From Spartobacteria bacterium (GTDB lineage: Bacteria > Verrucomicrobiota > Verrucomicrobiia > Chthoniobacterales > UBA6821): DNA of 64,000 nt. The position numbers were made by a program, and so were the translations under genes. Below are positions 16,068 to 25,719 of the stretch, one piece after another. The notes beneath the pieces were generated by a model. The model had not been told where the DNA came from, searched no databases, and worked only from the letters and a program-made list of their open reading frames with translations. The stretch lies in assembly GCA_947471565.1 (NCBI GenBank), contig CANIVT010000012.1, positions 1 through 64,000 of the forward strand, written 5' to 3'. How positions within the stretch are numbered: the stretch's first letter is position 1; each line of letters starts with the position of its first letter.

Positions 16068-17868
16068 CTCTAAACTGCAAACTATACAGATTGGAATAGT
16101 GTTCTGATTTCTTCATCAACTCAGAATGGGTTCCTGTAGCTACAATCCTTCCCTGATCCATCACCACAATCATATCGCTACCCAGAATAGTCGAAAGTCG
16201 ATGGGCAATTGCCACGACCGTCCGCCCCTTGGAGAGTTTCTCCAAGGCATCCTGAATCATTTTCTCGGATTCAGAATCCAGAGCCGACGTCGCCTCATCA
16301 AGCAGGAGAATCGGAGCCGCTTTCAGAAGCGCACGGGCAATGGAGATGCGCTGCTGTTGACCACCCGATAGCAGACATCCCTTATCTCCCACCAGCGTTT
16401 TATAGCCCTGCGGCTGTTCCGTAATAAATTCATGTGCGTGAGCCAGCCGCGCCGCCTCCTCGATCTCGGCATCGGTGGCATCCAGACGACCAAAGCGGAT
16501 ATTCTCCTGGATTGTATCGTGAAAGAGAAAGCTCTCCTGAGTCACAATGCCTATCTGATCATGCAGGGAATGAAGAGTTACATCGCGCAGGTCGTGTCCG
16601 TCAATGAGGACACGACCCGCCTGCGGATCATAGAAGCGCATCAGGAGAGAAAGGATCGTGCTCTTCCCGGCACCACTTGCACCGACAAGAGCTACTTTGG
16701 TTCCTGGCTCAATCGAAAGATTGATATCTGTAAGAGCATTCCCATGCACACCTGTTGCATCATAAGAGAAATTCACATTCTCCAGAGAAAGGCGTCCTTC
16801 AGATTTCTTCAGAACCACGGCTCCGGGGCGATTCTGAATTGTTGGCTTTGTGGCGAGTAACTCCAGAATGCTCATGGCAGCACCCATACATGCCTGAATA
16901 GAGACATGGATCCTGCTGATATTTTTGATCGGATCATAGAGCAGGAACATTCCACCCAGTAGCGCAATGAAGCTACCAACAGTTAAGTGAGAGAAGTAGA
17001 CATAGAAAAGAGCCAGCGAGACCCCGAATGCGGAGACGATTTCGATCATCGGCTGAACGATGGCCGAGTTTTTAGTCACCTTCATTGAAATGCCAAACTG
17101 TTCTTGAAGCGATTTATCAAATTGCTTGAGCTGATAGTTTTCCCGGGAAAAGGACTTGATAATTCTGATCCCAGCAAAAGACTCCTGTAGGACAACCGCC
17201 ATGAGTCCCGACTCATTCTGCATGGTCTGCGATGCTTTCCGAACCTTACGCCCGTAGACAGCAACTGGAACAATGCATATCGGGAAGAGAAACAGCGCCA
17301 CAATCGTGAATTTCCAATCAATGTAGAAAAGGGCACCCATGGCCCCCAATCCGGTTAGCGGTTGCTTCACGAGATCCCCCACAATCTGGACCACGGACTG
17401 CTGAGCTACCGTTGCATCATTCAAAACTCGTGAAATAAGTATACCTGAACGTGACTTGTTAAAGTAATCCATGGACTGGGCCATGAGATTAGAAAAAACA
17501 CGACGGCGCATATCCCGGATCGCGCTCATGCTGACCCAACTCAGGAAATAGACGTTGGCATAGGAGAAGAAACTCCTGGTGATCATCACTGCAGGTATTA
17601 GGAGTGCCATCCAGAGGAAGGCATCGATCGCCGGCCCCTTTCCGATAGTTGCTCCCCTCATCATCGCCCCTTGGTCCACTTGACCGTGGAAAGCAGTATC
17701 ACCGATGCGGCGGATGATAAGCAACATACTGCTGTTCACCGCCGCAAATCCAACGCCAAAAAGGAGCCCCAGAATCAGTCGATACTTGTAGGGCATTAGG
17801 AATCCAAAGAGCTTTTTTATAGTATCAAACTCAGTTGAGACTTTGGATTTTGGTTTATTTAATGACAT
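16060..17868 (-). CDS. MsbA-like ABC exporter
   Basis: The 602-residue half-transporter has six membrane helices in the first 320 residues, then an ATPase domain with Walker A GASGAGKST (about 395), signature LSGGQQQR, Walker B ILLLDEATSALDS and H-loop AIAHRLST. This order is that of MsbA/lipid-flippase-type exporters, which form homodimers in the inner membrane. In this position it probably flips a lipid-linked glycan, or lipid A-like lipid, across the membrane. Other substrates cannot be excluded. Confidence 0.85.
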   Translation of the reverse strand: MSLNKPKSKVSTEFDTIKKLFGFLMPYKYRLILGLLFGVGFAAVNSSMLLIIRRIGDTAFHGQVDQGAMMRGATIGKGPAIDAFLWMALLIPAVMITRSFFSYANVYFLSWVSMSAIRDMRRRVFSNLMAQSMDYFNKSRSGILISRVLNDATVAQQSVVQIVGDLVKQPLTGLGAMGALFYIDWKFTIVALFLFPICIVPVAVYGRKVRKASQTMQNESGLMAVVLQESFAGIRIIKSFSRENYQLKQFDKSLQEQFGISMKVTKNSAIVQPMIEIVSAFGVSLALFYVYFSHLTVGSFIALLGGMFLLYDPIKNISRIHVSIQACMGAAMSILELLATKPTIQNRPGAVVLKKSEGRLSLENVNFSYDATGVHGNALTDINLSIEPGTKVALVGASGAGKSTILSLLMRFYDPQAGRVLIDGHDLRDVTLHSLHDQIGIVTQESFLFHDTIQENIRFGRLDATDAEIEEAARLAHAHEFITEQPQGYKTLVGDKGCLLSGGQQQRISIARALLKAAPILLLDEATSALDSESEKMIQDALEKLSKGRTVVAIAHRLSTILGSDMIVVMDQGRIVATGTHSELMKKSEHYSNLYSLQFRDE

Positions 17869-17914
17869 TTAATTAAAGATTTTATGCTCCAACTTTATTT
17901 TTTCAATATCCTTT

Positions 17915-19345
17915 TTAAGTTTTTTCTATAGGTTCTTTGGATATTAGATTTTTAATCAATTCTCCGATTACAGCCGGGGAATATTTTTCTGTGATCAGTA
18001 GACGCCCGGCCAACCCTTTATTAATGGCCTCTTCGCGGTTGTGATAAACCCTCCGCAATGCTTCAACTGCTGACTCTAGATGTGGATCTGCCCATACCTG
18101 ATTTTCCCAGTAAGGATACTCTCCTTCCTTTACGGGAATCAGTTCATAAGTGATCGGATATCCTGTCTCTGTCGTGATAAAATCTGTTGTCCCAGAGTAA
18201 TCCGTGGAAATAACCGCCTTGCCAGCCGCGAGTGCTTCCGCTGCACCAAATCCAAATCCCTCAGACCTGTGGAGTGAGATAAAGGCATTGCATTCCATAA
18301 CCAACCTGTCGATATCAGTCCTAGAAACAGTTTTATCGATAATTTTGATTCTGGCATCTGAAGCAGCGTGCGCTTTGAGCCACTCTCTGGCACCATGATC
18401 GTCTTTGCCACGAGCCTTGACCGTTAGGCTTACATCCTGTTGGGAAGGAAACGCCTTTTGAAAAGCCAGGATGGGAGCTTTAATATTCTTACGAGTGATA
18501 AACGAGTCAAAATCATAGTAGGTCAAAAACTTTAATCTGCTATCGCTACATTTAGGTGGAACTATTTCTGGAATTACAACAGGCTGTCTTACTAATACGA
18601 CCTTTTTTTTATAATCTGAGAACATTGATGCAATGAATTGTGAAGGGGCCCAGATTTCATCGTATTTTTGAATATACCGTTCAAAGTCCGAGGGTATTTT
18701 AGAAAGTTCCCAAAAAGGATATAGAATAGATTTTACACCAGACTGAATCTCGTATTTGCGTGAAGGAATCTCAGGAATAGCAATGACGAGCAGATTTTTA
18801 TTCCTGTCACGCTTCTCCTGTAAACGATAAGCATATCTAGTTTCAGAATTAGATTTTTTTAATGGCAAGTCATGTAATGAGGAAGCTATCGAAGCTGCAT
18901 CCACAGCCGCTACTAGATTTCTCGCCGCCTGTCCTAATCCTACCTCGGACTTCAGGTATCCACTTATTGAAATTCCATCTTTTACACGACCCGTTTTGGG
19001 CTTCACTTGGGGAGAATCTCTAACTGTTTTTTTTAGATCACTTTTTTTTATTATCCCAGATTCCAAGCGATGTATAGCATCTTGAATTGGATTACAGTCA
19101 CTATTTATAAAGTCGGGTGCTATAATCAGGTACCTTTCTTCATTGAATAATGGAGATGGTGAATACCCTTGTTTCCATCCGTATTTATTATAATGCTTAA
19201 GCGCACTGATATTGCTAAAGTCTATATCCTTATTATTTTTTTTGTACCATTTACTTTCGAATAACAGAGAATGGCAATATACTTGCCAAATTAAACGATT
19301 GATTTTTTTATAAATATATAATATTTTTTTAAAAAGATATTTCAT
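17915..19345 (-). CDS. GT4-type glycosyltransferase with long N-terminal extension
   Basis: The 476-residue product has an about 130-residue N-terminal part with a pattern YNKYGWKQGYSPSPLFNEERY, seen in other surface-glycan enzymes (quoted as YNKYGWKQGYSPSP and LFNEERY). The GT4 part begins near ISGYLKSEVGLGQAARNL. It carries the C-terminal donor-site motif LHRSEGFGFGAAEALAAG, which includes the E-x7-E pair. The same two segments recur in the next gene, so they are related. AT-rich codon use contrasts with the housekeeping genes. Confidence 0.75.
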   Translation of the reverse strand: MKYLFKKILYIYKKINRLIWQVYCHSLLFESKWYKKNNKDIDFSNISALKHYNKYGWKQGYSPSPLFNEERYLIIAPDFINSDCNPIQDAIHRLESGIIKKSDLKKTVRDSPQVKPKTGRVKDGISISGYLKSEVGLGQAARNLVAAVDAASIASSLHDLPLKKSNSETRYAYRLQEKRDRNKNLLVIAIPEIPSRKYEIQSGVKSILYPFWELSKIPSDFERYIQKYDEIWAPSQFIASMFSDYKKKVVLVRQPVVIPEIVPPKCSDSRLKFLTYYDFDSFITRKNIKAPILAFQKAFPSQQDVSLTVKARGKDDHGAREWLKAHAASDARIKIIDKTVSRTDIDRLVMECNAFISLHRSEGFGFGAAEALAAGKAVISTDYSGTTDFITTETGYPITYELIPVKEGEYPYWENQVWADPHLESAVEALRRVYHNREEAINKGLAGRLLITEKYSPAVIGELIKNLISKEPIEKT

Positions 19346-19486
19346 TAATAAATTGCGTTTTACGATATTAGCAAACCCTTATTGCATAAATTATTTTAAT
19401 AGACATAATTCTATTAAAAACTTACTTGTCAGTTTAAAAATGAAACTAGGATGGGTGTTTTTCAAATTACTATATATTAGTAGTAA

Positions 19487-21952
19487 TTATTTATTTAACG
19501 CGGCATTAATTAAAGTAGTAATTTTAGATTTTGAAAAATGCAGCGTAATATCTTTTTTAGCTTGTTTTACCTTTTTATCCCTCAATTCAGTATTTGTAAG
19601 TATTTCATGAAGCATTTTTGCTGCTTTCTCTTCGATTGGATCTGCCCATTGGCTACCAAAATATGGACCGTCTGCGGTCGTCGCATTTGTATATTCCCAT
19701 GGAACCATCCATGCGTTCTCTTTGTTAGCAAAGTCGACAGGGCCGGAATAATCTGTGGAAAGCAATGGAGTTCCAATTCTCATTGCATCAATCAATGACA
19801 AACCCAAGCCCTCTGCCCGGTGCAAAGATAAGAAACAATTTGATGCTTTAATTAGCGATAGAGTCTCATTTTTAGTCAAATATTTATTTATGAAGAATAT
19901 GTCAACTTCTGGGCATATTGATTTTAGATAAATCTCGTCTTGATCTTTAAGATTTGTCGTTTTCAATATAAGAATCGGTCGTATAGAAGTTAGACGCTGA
20001 AGTCTCTGCACAACACGAATGGCACCAATTGGATTCTTTCTCCCCAGGAACGATGTTGCATCAAATACGCTTAATATAAGCGGTCTAATAACATCGTTTT
20101 GTAAACTAAAATGAGCCTTCTCATGATATTTCTCCGGCAGTTCCGACAATGCTGGCGGAATAACGATAACGGGACACTGAATTCCTGCATTAATTAACGA
20201 TTTTTTAACAAATTCTGTTGCTACCCAGATCTGATCAAAATGATGTGAAACGTGAACATAACTCAGAGGAAGCTTTTCTGTTTCCCAATACCAATATGCG
20301 ATTTTACGACTTGAATGAGAATGGATATCTCCTAGCTCGGATTTAATATTTATATCAACTTGATCGGCATTGACACACAGAATCGATGTTTCATAGTGCT
20401 TTTTTTGACCGATCCTCAATGAAACTTTAGAGGAATACTCCAAATCCTCAGCCCGTGCATAGTGCCCACGAATATCAAACAAATCTATTTTCCCACCTGC
20501 AGATTCGATTGCTCTCACAATTCCACGTGCACTTTCTCCAACGCCTGTTTCAGCAGTAAGATAACCGATTAAGGCTATTGTACTCTCTTTACTTGTATTA
20601 TCCTGGACTACAATATTTTTGTTTTTTTCTTCTTCAATAAATTGAATAAATAACTGTTTGATAAACTTTCTTACCCAATATAACCATAAATATATATATT
20701 TATCTGATTCTTTTGATTTTTTTAAAACCATCTGATCTGCAACAGTTCTTACCTTTTTGATGTATAATCTCAATTCCCGATTATGACTTGATATTATTTC
20801 TACAGGATCTTTTTTTTCATTTAAGAGTGAATTTATCTTTTTTTCTAATTTAGACTTATTTTTTTTAATTCTACATTTTAATGTATAATGATACTGCAAA
20901 AGCCCAGCTATTAAAAGATTTTTATAGGGTTTATGGAAAGGATTTGGTATCTTAGACTTTATTTTTTTTTGGACAATATGAGCTAGTTCTTTTTTATTGC
21001 TAGTAATAGTTTCAAGATTACCCATATTTCCATATTTACCTCTCCAATAATCAAATCCAGCTTTTATTAAGTTATCAGAATATTCATTAAAAAGTATCTT
21101 TAATCCATTATTATTTGTAAACGAGTGCCTATTTTGATGCAATGATATCTGATCTTTGCATTTAGGACTATATCCTGAAAAGTGAAAGAATTGAAGCTTT
21201 TGATCATTAACCAAATAATCCCCTACATCATTTAATGAAATAGATCTTTCATGGAGATTCCAATAGGCAACATTATATGATTTGTCATGAAAGATACCCG
21301 TTTCTGGGGATGAGCAGAAAAATACCCCCCAACTTTGATCTGTAAAAATTCCTTGGTCCAATGCCACCCGACAATTCTCTTTAAGTTGACCTTGCCACCA
21401 CTGGATTAAAAGCTTGCCACTTTTAATCTCAGGATTCCAACCTACATAACCAAAATTGAATACGCCTGCCCGTAATATATCCAACTGAGTTAGTTTAAAG
21501 TTATCGTATGTAGGAGTCGTCATGTGCGGAATCAACGTGATGCTATGAACCTCGGAAAACTCACATAATCCCGAAAGATTATTATAAATAGCAATATCCG
21601 GATCAAAGTAATGAAGTACTGATCCAGGAAACTCTTTTTCTAATGCTAGAAATATTGATGGTTTAATAGCTGTACAATATTCAATTATTTCATAGCGTTC
21701 CCTCATCCCTTTGTCATCAGGAATATCATTCTCAACTGTTGCACGAAGATCTTTTTCAATTCCCTCAGAATGGATTCTAGAATTTATTTTTACTTCTTCC
21801 AATATGATTGATAGTTCTTCTGAACCAACATCTGTAATATAAATGAGGCCTTTAATACCACTCCCCGATAATGATAGTGTTCTCCGCCATTCAAGTGCAC
21901 CAGCAAGATAGGATTTCGTACAAATTGTGAAACCAATATGTTTTTTTATCAT
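19487..21952 (-). CDS. Two-domain glycosyltransferase (GT-A-like plus GT4)
   Basis: The 821-residue product appears to be two enzymes in one. Residues 1-310 are GT-A-like: GFTICTKSYLAGALEWRRTL near the start, and the metal-site candidate FDPDIAIYN near residue 115. Residues about 460-821 are GT4: LIGYLTAETGVGESARGIV, then VPPALS-like strands, then LHRAEGLGLSLIDAMRIG with E-x7-E. A Lys-rich, homopolymer-rich spacer joins them. It may add two sugars in succession, as in bifunctional capsule polymerases. The gene is strongly AT-rich. Confidence 0.75.
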   Translation of the reverse strand: MIKKHIGFTICTKSYLAGALEWRRTLSLSGSGIKGLIYITDVGSEELSIILEEVKINSRIHSEGIEKDLRATVENDIPDDKGMRERYEIIEYCTAIKPSIFLALEKEFPGSVLHYFDPDIAIYNNLSGLCEFSEVHSITLIPHMTTPTYDNFKLTQLDILRAGVFNFGYVGWNPEIKSGKLLIQWWQGQLKENCRVALDQGIFTDQSWGVFFCSSPETGIFHDKSYNVAYWNLHERSISLNDVGDYLVNDQKLQFFHFSGYSPKCKDQISLHQNRHSFTNNNGLKILFNEYSDNLIKAGFDYWRGKYGNMGNLETITSNKKELAHIVQKKIKSKIPNPFHKPYKNLLIAGLLQYHYTLKCRIKKNKSKLEKKINSLLNEKKDPVEIISSHNRELRLYIKKVRTVADQMVLKKSKESDKYIYLWLYWVRKFIKQLFIQFIEEEKNKNIVVQDNTSKESTIALIGYLTAETGVGESARGIVRAIESAGGKIDLFDIRGHYARAEDLEYSSKVSLRIGQKKHYETSILCVNADQVDINIKSELGDIHSHSSRKIAYWYWETEKLPLSYVHVSHHFDQIWVATEFVKKSLINAGIQCPVIVIPPALSELPEKYHEKAHFSLQNDVIRPLILSVFDATSFLGRKNPIGAIRVVQRLQRLTSIRPILILKTTNLKDQDEIYLKSICPEVDIFFINKYLTKNETLSLIKASNCFLSLHRAEGLGLSLIDAMRIGTPLLSTDYSGPVDFANKENAWMVPWEYTNATTADGPYFGSQWADPIEEKAAKMLHEILTNTELRDKKVKQAKKDITLHFSKSKITTLINAALNK

Positions 21953-22215
21953 TTTATTTTGAAATAATATTTTATTCGGTCTTTATTTTAAAATTTAGTA
22001 TTTTATACAATAAACAAGATGTTATTTTATTAAAGCGCTTATATGTGTATTGAAATGAATTTAAAAAACAAATATAATGATAACAAAATATTTTAATTAC
22101 TAAACTGTTTATTTTGGCCTCGACCCATACATGTTACCCCAAGTTACTTATATGAGTATTTAGCCGGTATAAGTAATGTGTTTTTTACGTGGAGAAGTGT
22201 GCTATCTAATTTTGA

Positions 22216-23004
22216 TCAATCAAGAATATTTGCAGGAGGACGACAAATTCCTAGTGGAGCCACATCATCAGGGAATGGTGCCTCAACCAACTCTTTAGAT
22301 GTGGGCCTTGCGAATAGAAGCCACTGAAATCCCCGTACCGCCGGCGGAATGATTGCGGTGATCGTCATTCCGTGCTTTCTGTACATCGAACGTACGTAGT
22401 TGTAGTCGTAGATAGTCGCATTGGTCGGGTCATCTACATTGATGTAGAGGCAATTCTGCGATTCCTGCATCATTGGAAAGCTCGCTTTGTCAAATAAGAA
22501 CCATGTTGCACGAAAAATACCGTCGCAACTCATAATGCGTCTACACTCGGAGAGGTAATTCTCAAGGTTGCGTTCGATAATGTGTGTGAAAACAGATGTC
22601 GCGGTGACGAGGCTAAATTGCTCATTTTCCGTTTCTAGCGGAGCAAACTCATGTTTTGATAATGGATTGAATTGTGCGTTGAAAACATCGTGATGCTTAA
22701 AATTAAATAAAGGATTAGTTTGTGAAAGGTTCTGTTGCGCCCATTCAATTGATTCGGCAAAAAGATCTACCCCGAGATAATAACCAACCGCCGCCTCTGA
22801 TTGTAGGAGCAATTGTCTGGCCACTCGCCCACAGCCACAGCCAAAATCAAATATACTTCGGTAGTTGGTGGCTGGCACTTCTTTTTCGAATACGAGACGT
22901 CCATCAGGGTTTTCATAATAGCTGTCTTCGATAGGCCCGACGGATTTCCGAAGACGTAGCGGTGGGTAGGGAATATTATTCATCTGAGATCTATGTTTTT
23001 TCAA
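22216..23004 (-). CDS. Class I SAM-dependent methyltransferase
   Basis: Motif I is FDFGCGCGRVARQLL (about 53-67), followed by GVDLFAESIEWAQ. The post-I strand FSLVTATSVFTHI is typical of class I methyltransferases. The 262-residue protein has no membrane segments. Its start overlaps the sulfotransferase stop as ATGA (23001-23004). The likely substrate is a sugar in the surface glycan, given the neighbours, but that is inferred. Confidence 0.8.
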   Translation of the reverse strand: MKKHRSQMNNIPYPPLRLRKSVGPIEDSYYENPDGRLVFEKEVPATNYRSIFDFGCGCGRVARQLLLQSEAAVGYYLGVDLFAESIEWAQQNLSQTNPLFNFKHHDVFNAQFNPLSKHEFAPLETENEQFSLVTATSVFTHIIERNLENYLSECRRIMSCDGIFRATWFLFDKASFPMMQESQNCLYINVDDPTNATIYDYNYVRSMYRKHGMTITAIIPPAVRGFQWLLFARPTSKELVEAPFPDDVAPLGICRPPANILD

Positions 23005-23936
23005 TTAACAAGTAGGTTGTAAAAATAATTATATATTTTGAGATCAACGCTGCATAACTTTTCTATTCTTGAGATCATATCCTTGGTCAGGTGATAAGCT
23101 TCGCTGTCAGGGTCAATGTTTTCTTGATATTTTTTTTGGGGTTGAGGAAGTTTCCACCTATCTGCCAGACGACCTATAAATTCATCTAGTCTCTGCGTTA
23201 TTCCTACTAATTCCATTTTTGACAGGCTCTCCATGGCTAGATCATGAAGCTCGTCCAGGGTAATCATCCCTTCGATCGACTTCCTAATCAGATGCATTGA
23301 ACTCGCGGTCAACTCAGCAAGCTGGCTGGCCTGGTGGTTTCCAAAGACTAGTGATGCCGATGATGTATGTAAAAACTCTTCCAATGAATTACTTAATATT
23401 TCTTTTCTTATTTTCTCATCAAATATTCCATTTTCATTTTTATTAAACTCCAGTTCGGTTGTGCGTCGAATATGTTTGTAATGAGAGAAACCTCGCTCAA
23501 CTGGGTTGCGAAGCAGCGTAGCCATGTGCAGTCGTCGTTCTTTTAACATCAATGGAATTCGGCCAAAATGACCACTATAGTAACTGAATGATAGTAGATT
23601 TTCAATACTTAATAAGTCTTGTTCGAAAAATCCCGGCATGAGATAGCCTTTAGGAGTAGCATCATACAGGTATTCATGTACACTCATACCTCCAGTTTTG
23701 TAAATGTGGAAAAAGTAGTAGATTTTGTGCTTTTTATCACCGGAACTAATATTTTTATATTTTTTATATTCGTATTCCCTACTTTTCATTATATTCTCTA
23801 CTAAATCTTTGAGGTTCTTGCTATTCTCAAGATGGTACTGTATAACTTCTTGGTTTTCGGGAGTGCGGTTAAAGAAATGTTGATAAGCCCACTTAATGTC
23901 TTCTACACTCAATTTACAACCTTTTTTATATGCCAT
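23001..23936 (-). CDS. Carbohydrate sulfotransferase-like protein
   Basis: The 311-residue product has the two PAPS-binding signatures of sulfotransferases: the 5'-phosphosulfate loop FHIYKTGGMSV (76-86) and the 3'-phosphate region LLRNPVERGFSHY (141-153), with Arg143 and Ser151 as the expected contact residues. This form resembles the family-2-type, heparan-like carbohydrate sulfotransferases. PAPS could be supplied with the help of the APS kinase at 27864-28463 in the same cluster. Its stop overlaps the methyltransferase start as ATGA. The target is likely the surface polysaccharide. Confidence 0.75.
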   Translation of the reverse strand: MAYKKGCKLSVEDIKWAYQHFFNRTPENQEVIQYHLENSKNLKDLVENIMKSREYEYKKYKNISSGDKKHKIYYFFHIYKTGGMSVHEYLYDATPKGYLMPGFFEQDLLSIENLLSFSYYSGHFGRIPLMLKERRLHMATLLRNPVERGFSHYKHIRRTTELEFNKNENGIFDEKIRKEILSNSLEEFLHTSSASLVFGNHQASQLAELTASSMHLIRKSIEGMITLDELHDLAMESLSKMELVGITQRLDEFIGRLADRWKLPQPQKKYQENIDPDSEAYHLTKDMISRIEKLCSVDLKIYNYFYNLLVN

Positions 23937-23987
23937 TTTTCAGAAATATATTGAAGTCATCAGACATTTATTTTTTTACTCTCTTGT

Positions 23988-25694
23988 TCACTTTATGTTG
24001 TGAAAATGTTTGGGATCTGGTGTGTTATTTTTTAAATAAATCTCCTGAGCACGAATATATTTATCTAACACATTAACTGGTCTATTAAACTCTGATGCCA
24101 TTTTCTCGCATTCGATAGCTATAAAATAGTCATTCAATCCGTCAAAGAATACAAAGGTGTATCCTTTTTTTTCTAAATACTCTCTAATACCATCATTTCT
24201 CAATATATTAGTTTCCGGAATCGTTGACTCAATCACAAGAATTTTTGGCCTAAATTCTAAGAATGAGCATCCTTTTAGCACCTCCTTCTCCATGCCCTCC
24301 GCATCAATTTTTAGGAAATGAATATCTGTAACCCCTAGTTTGCGTATGATATCGTCGAGTCGCACCGTTTTGCAAACAATCCGACTTGTTATGATATGTT
24401 TGTGTGCTTTAAGTAAATCCACTCCTTCGCAAGACGCAGTCGAAAGACCAGAATTTCCGACAATGTTCAATTCCCGTTCTCCATTTTCACTGCCAACTAG
24501 AGCGCAAATATTAATGTCTCGAGGACGCTCTTTTTCTAACATAGAGTAGAAGTGCGGATTGGGCTCAAAATTGATGCCTTTCCAACCTCTATCATAAAAG
24601 GCTTTTGTTACAGATTCCCATTCGGGGTGGGCGGCACCGACATCAATGTAAAAACCTCCCGTTACTTCTTTGAACACTCTCCACAGAAGTACGTCCTCCT
24701 GATTTTGAGCGTAAGATATAAAAGGAACTTCCTGTATGCTAATTGGAGGGGGGCCAAAAAGTGAGTTTTCTGCCTGGTTTAAAGATATTTCTGGTAAGAC
24801 AATATTTGAGTCTTCTGAAAAAAAGCTAGCCGCAATTAATCCATCACCGCTGAATGACTCTTCAACCGAGTGCTGCGCCAGAATAGTCCCGCCCATGGCC
24901 AAAATTTCGCGAAGGCAATCCTGATGAGTAGATGGGGAACCACTGATCGACTCGTGGTGAGTGGAAACTAGTAGAAATCTCACAAGCCCTCGCTCTATTA
25001 CACTTCTTGCAGAAGATATGAATGGGAGTTCAGCTCCTTGGGCATCGATATGTAGTAGTTCAATTGGACGACCATCGATAACTTCGAGCAGGCTTTCCAT
25101 ATTGTGACATGGGACATTGATGGTCCTTTGGTCTGATTCACGGCGAATTGCAAGAGACGGAAGATACTGTTCTCCGATGCAGGCATTGATGAGAAGCGCT
25201 TCGCGATGGTTTAGCGCGAGATTTCGCCGGCCGCATTCAAGGTTGTTCTCGTCGGGTTCGACACAAACCGCAGCTGAGCCTGGGACCGCGCCAAGATACC
25301 AATTGGAATAGTAGGCCCAAAAAGCACCTAACTCGACCATAAGTGTCCCCGGACGCACGTGCTTGAGAATGTGGTGAAAAGCCAGTTCTTCCTGAGGCTC
25401 ATGGTGGCCCTGCAGGTTTTCGATGATACGGATCATCCAATCACCATAGTAGCCACCAGCAATCACCTTGCTGCCCTCGTGCATGATTTGTATGCTTTGT
25501 CCATTCTGTGTGATTACTTTTCCTGCATCGGGAACTTTTGGAATATTGTCAGAGTCACGACATGAACATGTCATAACAACTCTCTCATCAATAGATAATG
25601 GGTAACTGCGCACGACGTTTACAGTCTCATCTTTAAAATCGGGATGTGTTTTTTCAAAACGTTTTTTAAGAATCTCCAATATTTTATTTTTCAT
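23988..25694 (-). CDS. Protein with two FkbM-type methyltransferase domains
   Basis: The 568-residue product carries two consecutive SAM-methyltransferase domains. The first has MVELGAFWAYYSNWYLG with VCVEPDENNLE and an NVPCHNMESLL...LHIDAQGAE order. The second has FYIDVGAAHPEWESVTKAF, INFEPNPHFYSML and VRLDDIIRKL...HFLKIDAEGMEKEVL, the classic FkbM sequence. FkbM proteins usually have a single domain of 200-300 residues, so this is a fusion of two. It probably O-methylates sugars of the glycan made by the cluster. Confidence 0.8.
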   Translation of the reverse strand: MKNKILEILKKRFEKTHPDFKDETVNVVRSYPLSIDERVVMTCSCRDSDNIPKVPDAGKVITQNGQSIQIMHEGSKVIAGGYYGDWMIRIIENLQGHHEPQEELAFHHILKHVRPGTLMVELGAFWAYYSNWYLGAVPGSAAVCVEPDENNLECGRRNLALNHREALLINACIGEQYLPSLAIRRESDQRTINVPCHNMESLLEVIDGRPIELLHIDAQGAELPFISSARSVIERGLVRFLLVSTHHESISGSPSTHQDCLREILAMGGTILAQHSVEESFSGDGLIAASFFSEDSNIVLPEISLNQAENSLFGPPPISIQEVPFISYAQNQEDVLLWRVFKEVTGGFYIDVGAAHPEWESVTKAFYDRGWKGINFEPNPHFYSMLEKERPRDINICALVGSENGERELNIVGNSGLSTASCEGVDLLKAHKHIITSRIVCKTVRLDDIIRKLGVTDIHFLKIDAEGMEKEVLKGCSFLEFRPKILVIESTIPETNILRNDGIREYLEKKGYTFVFFDGLNDYFIAIECEKMASEFNRPVNVLDKYIRAQEIYLKNNTPDPKHFHNIK

Positions 25695-25719
25695 GGTTTT
25701 TTGTGAATCGCTTTTTGCG

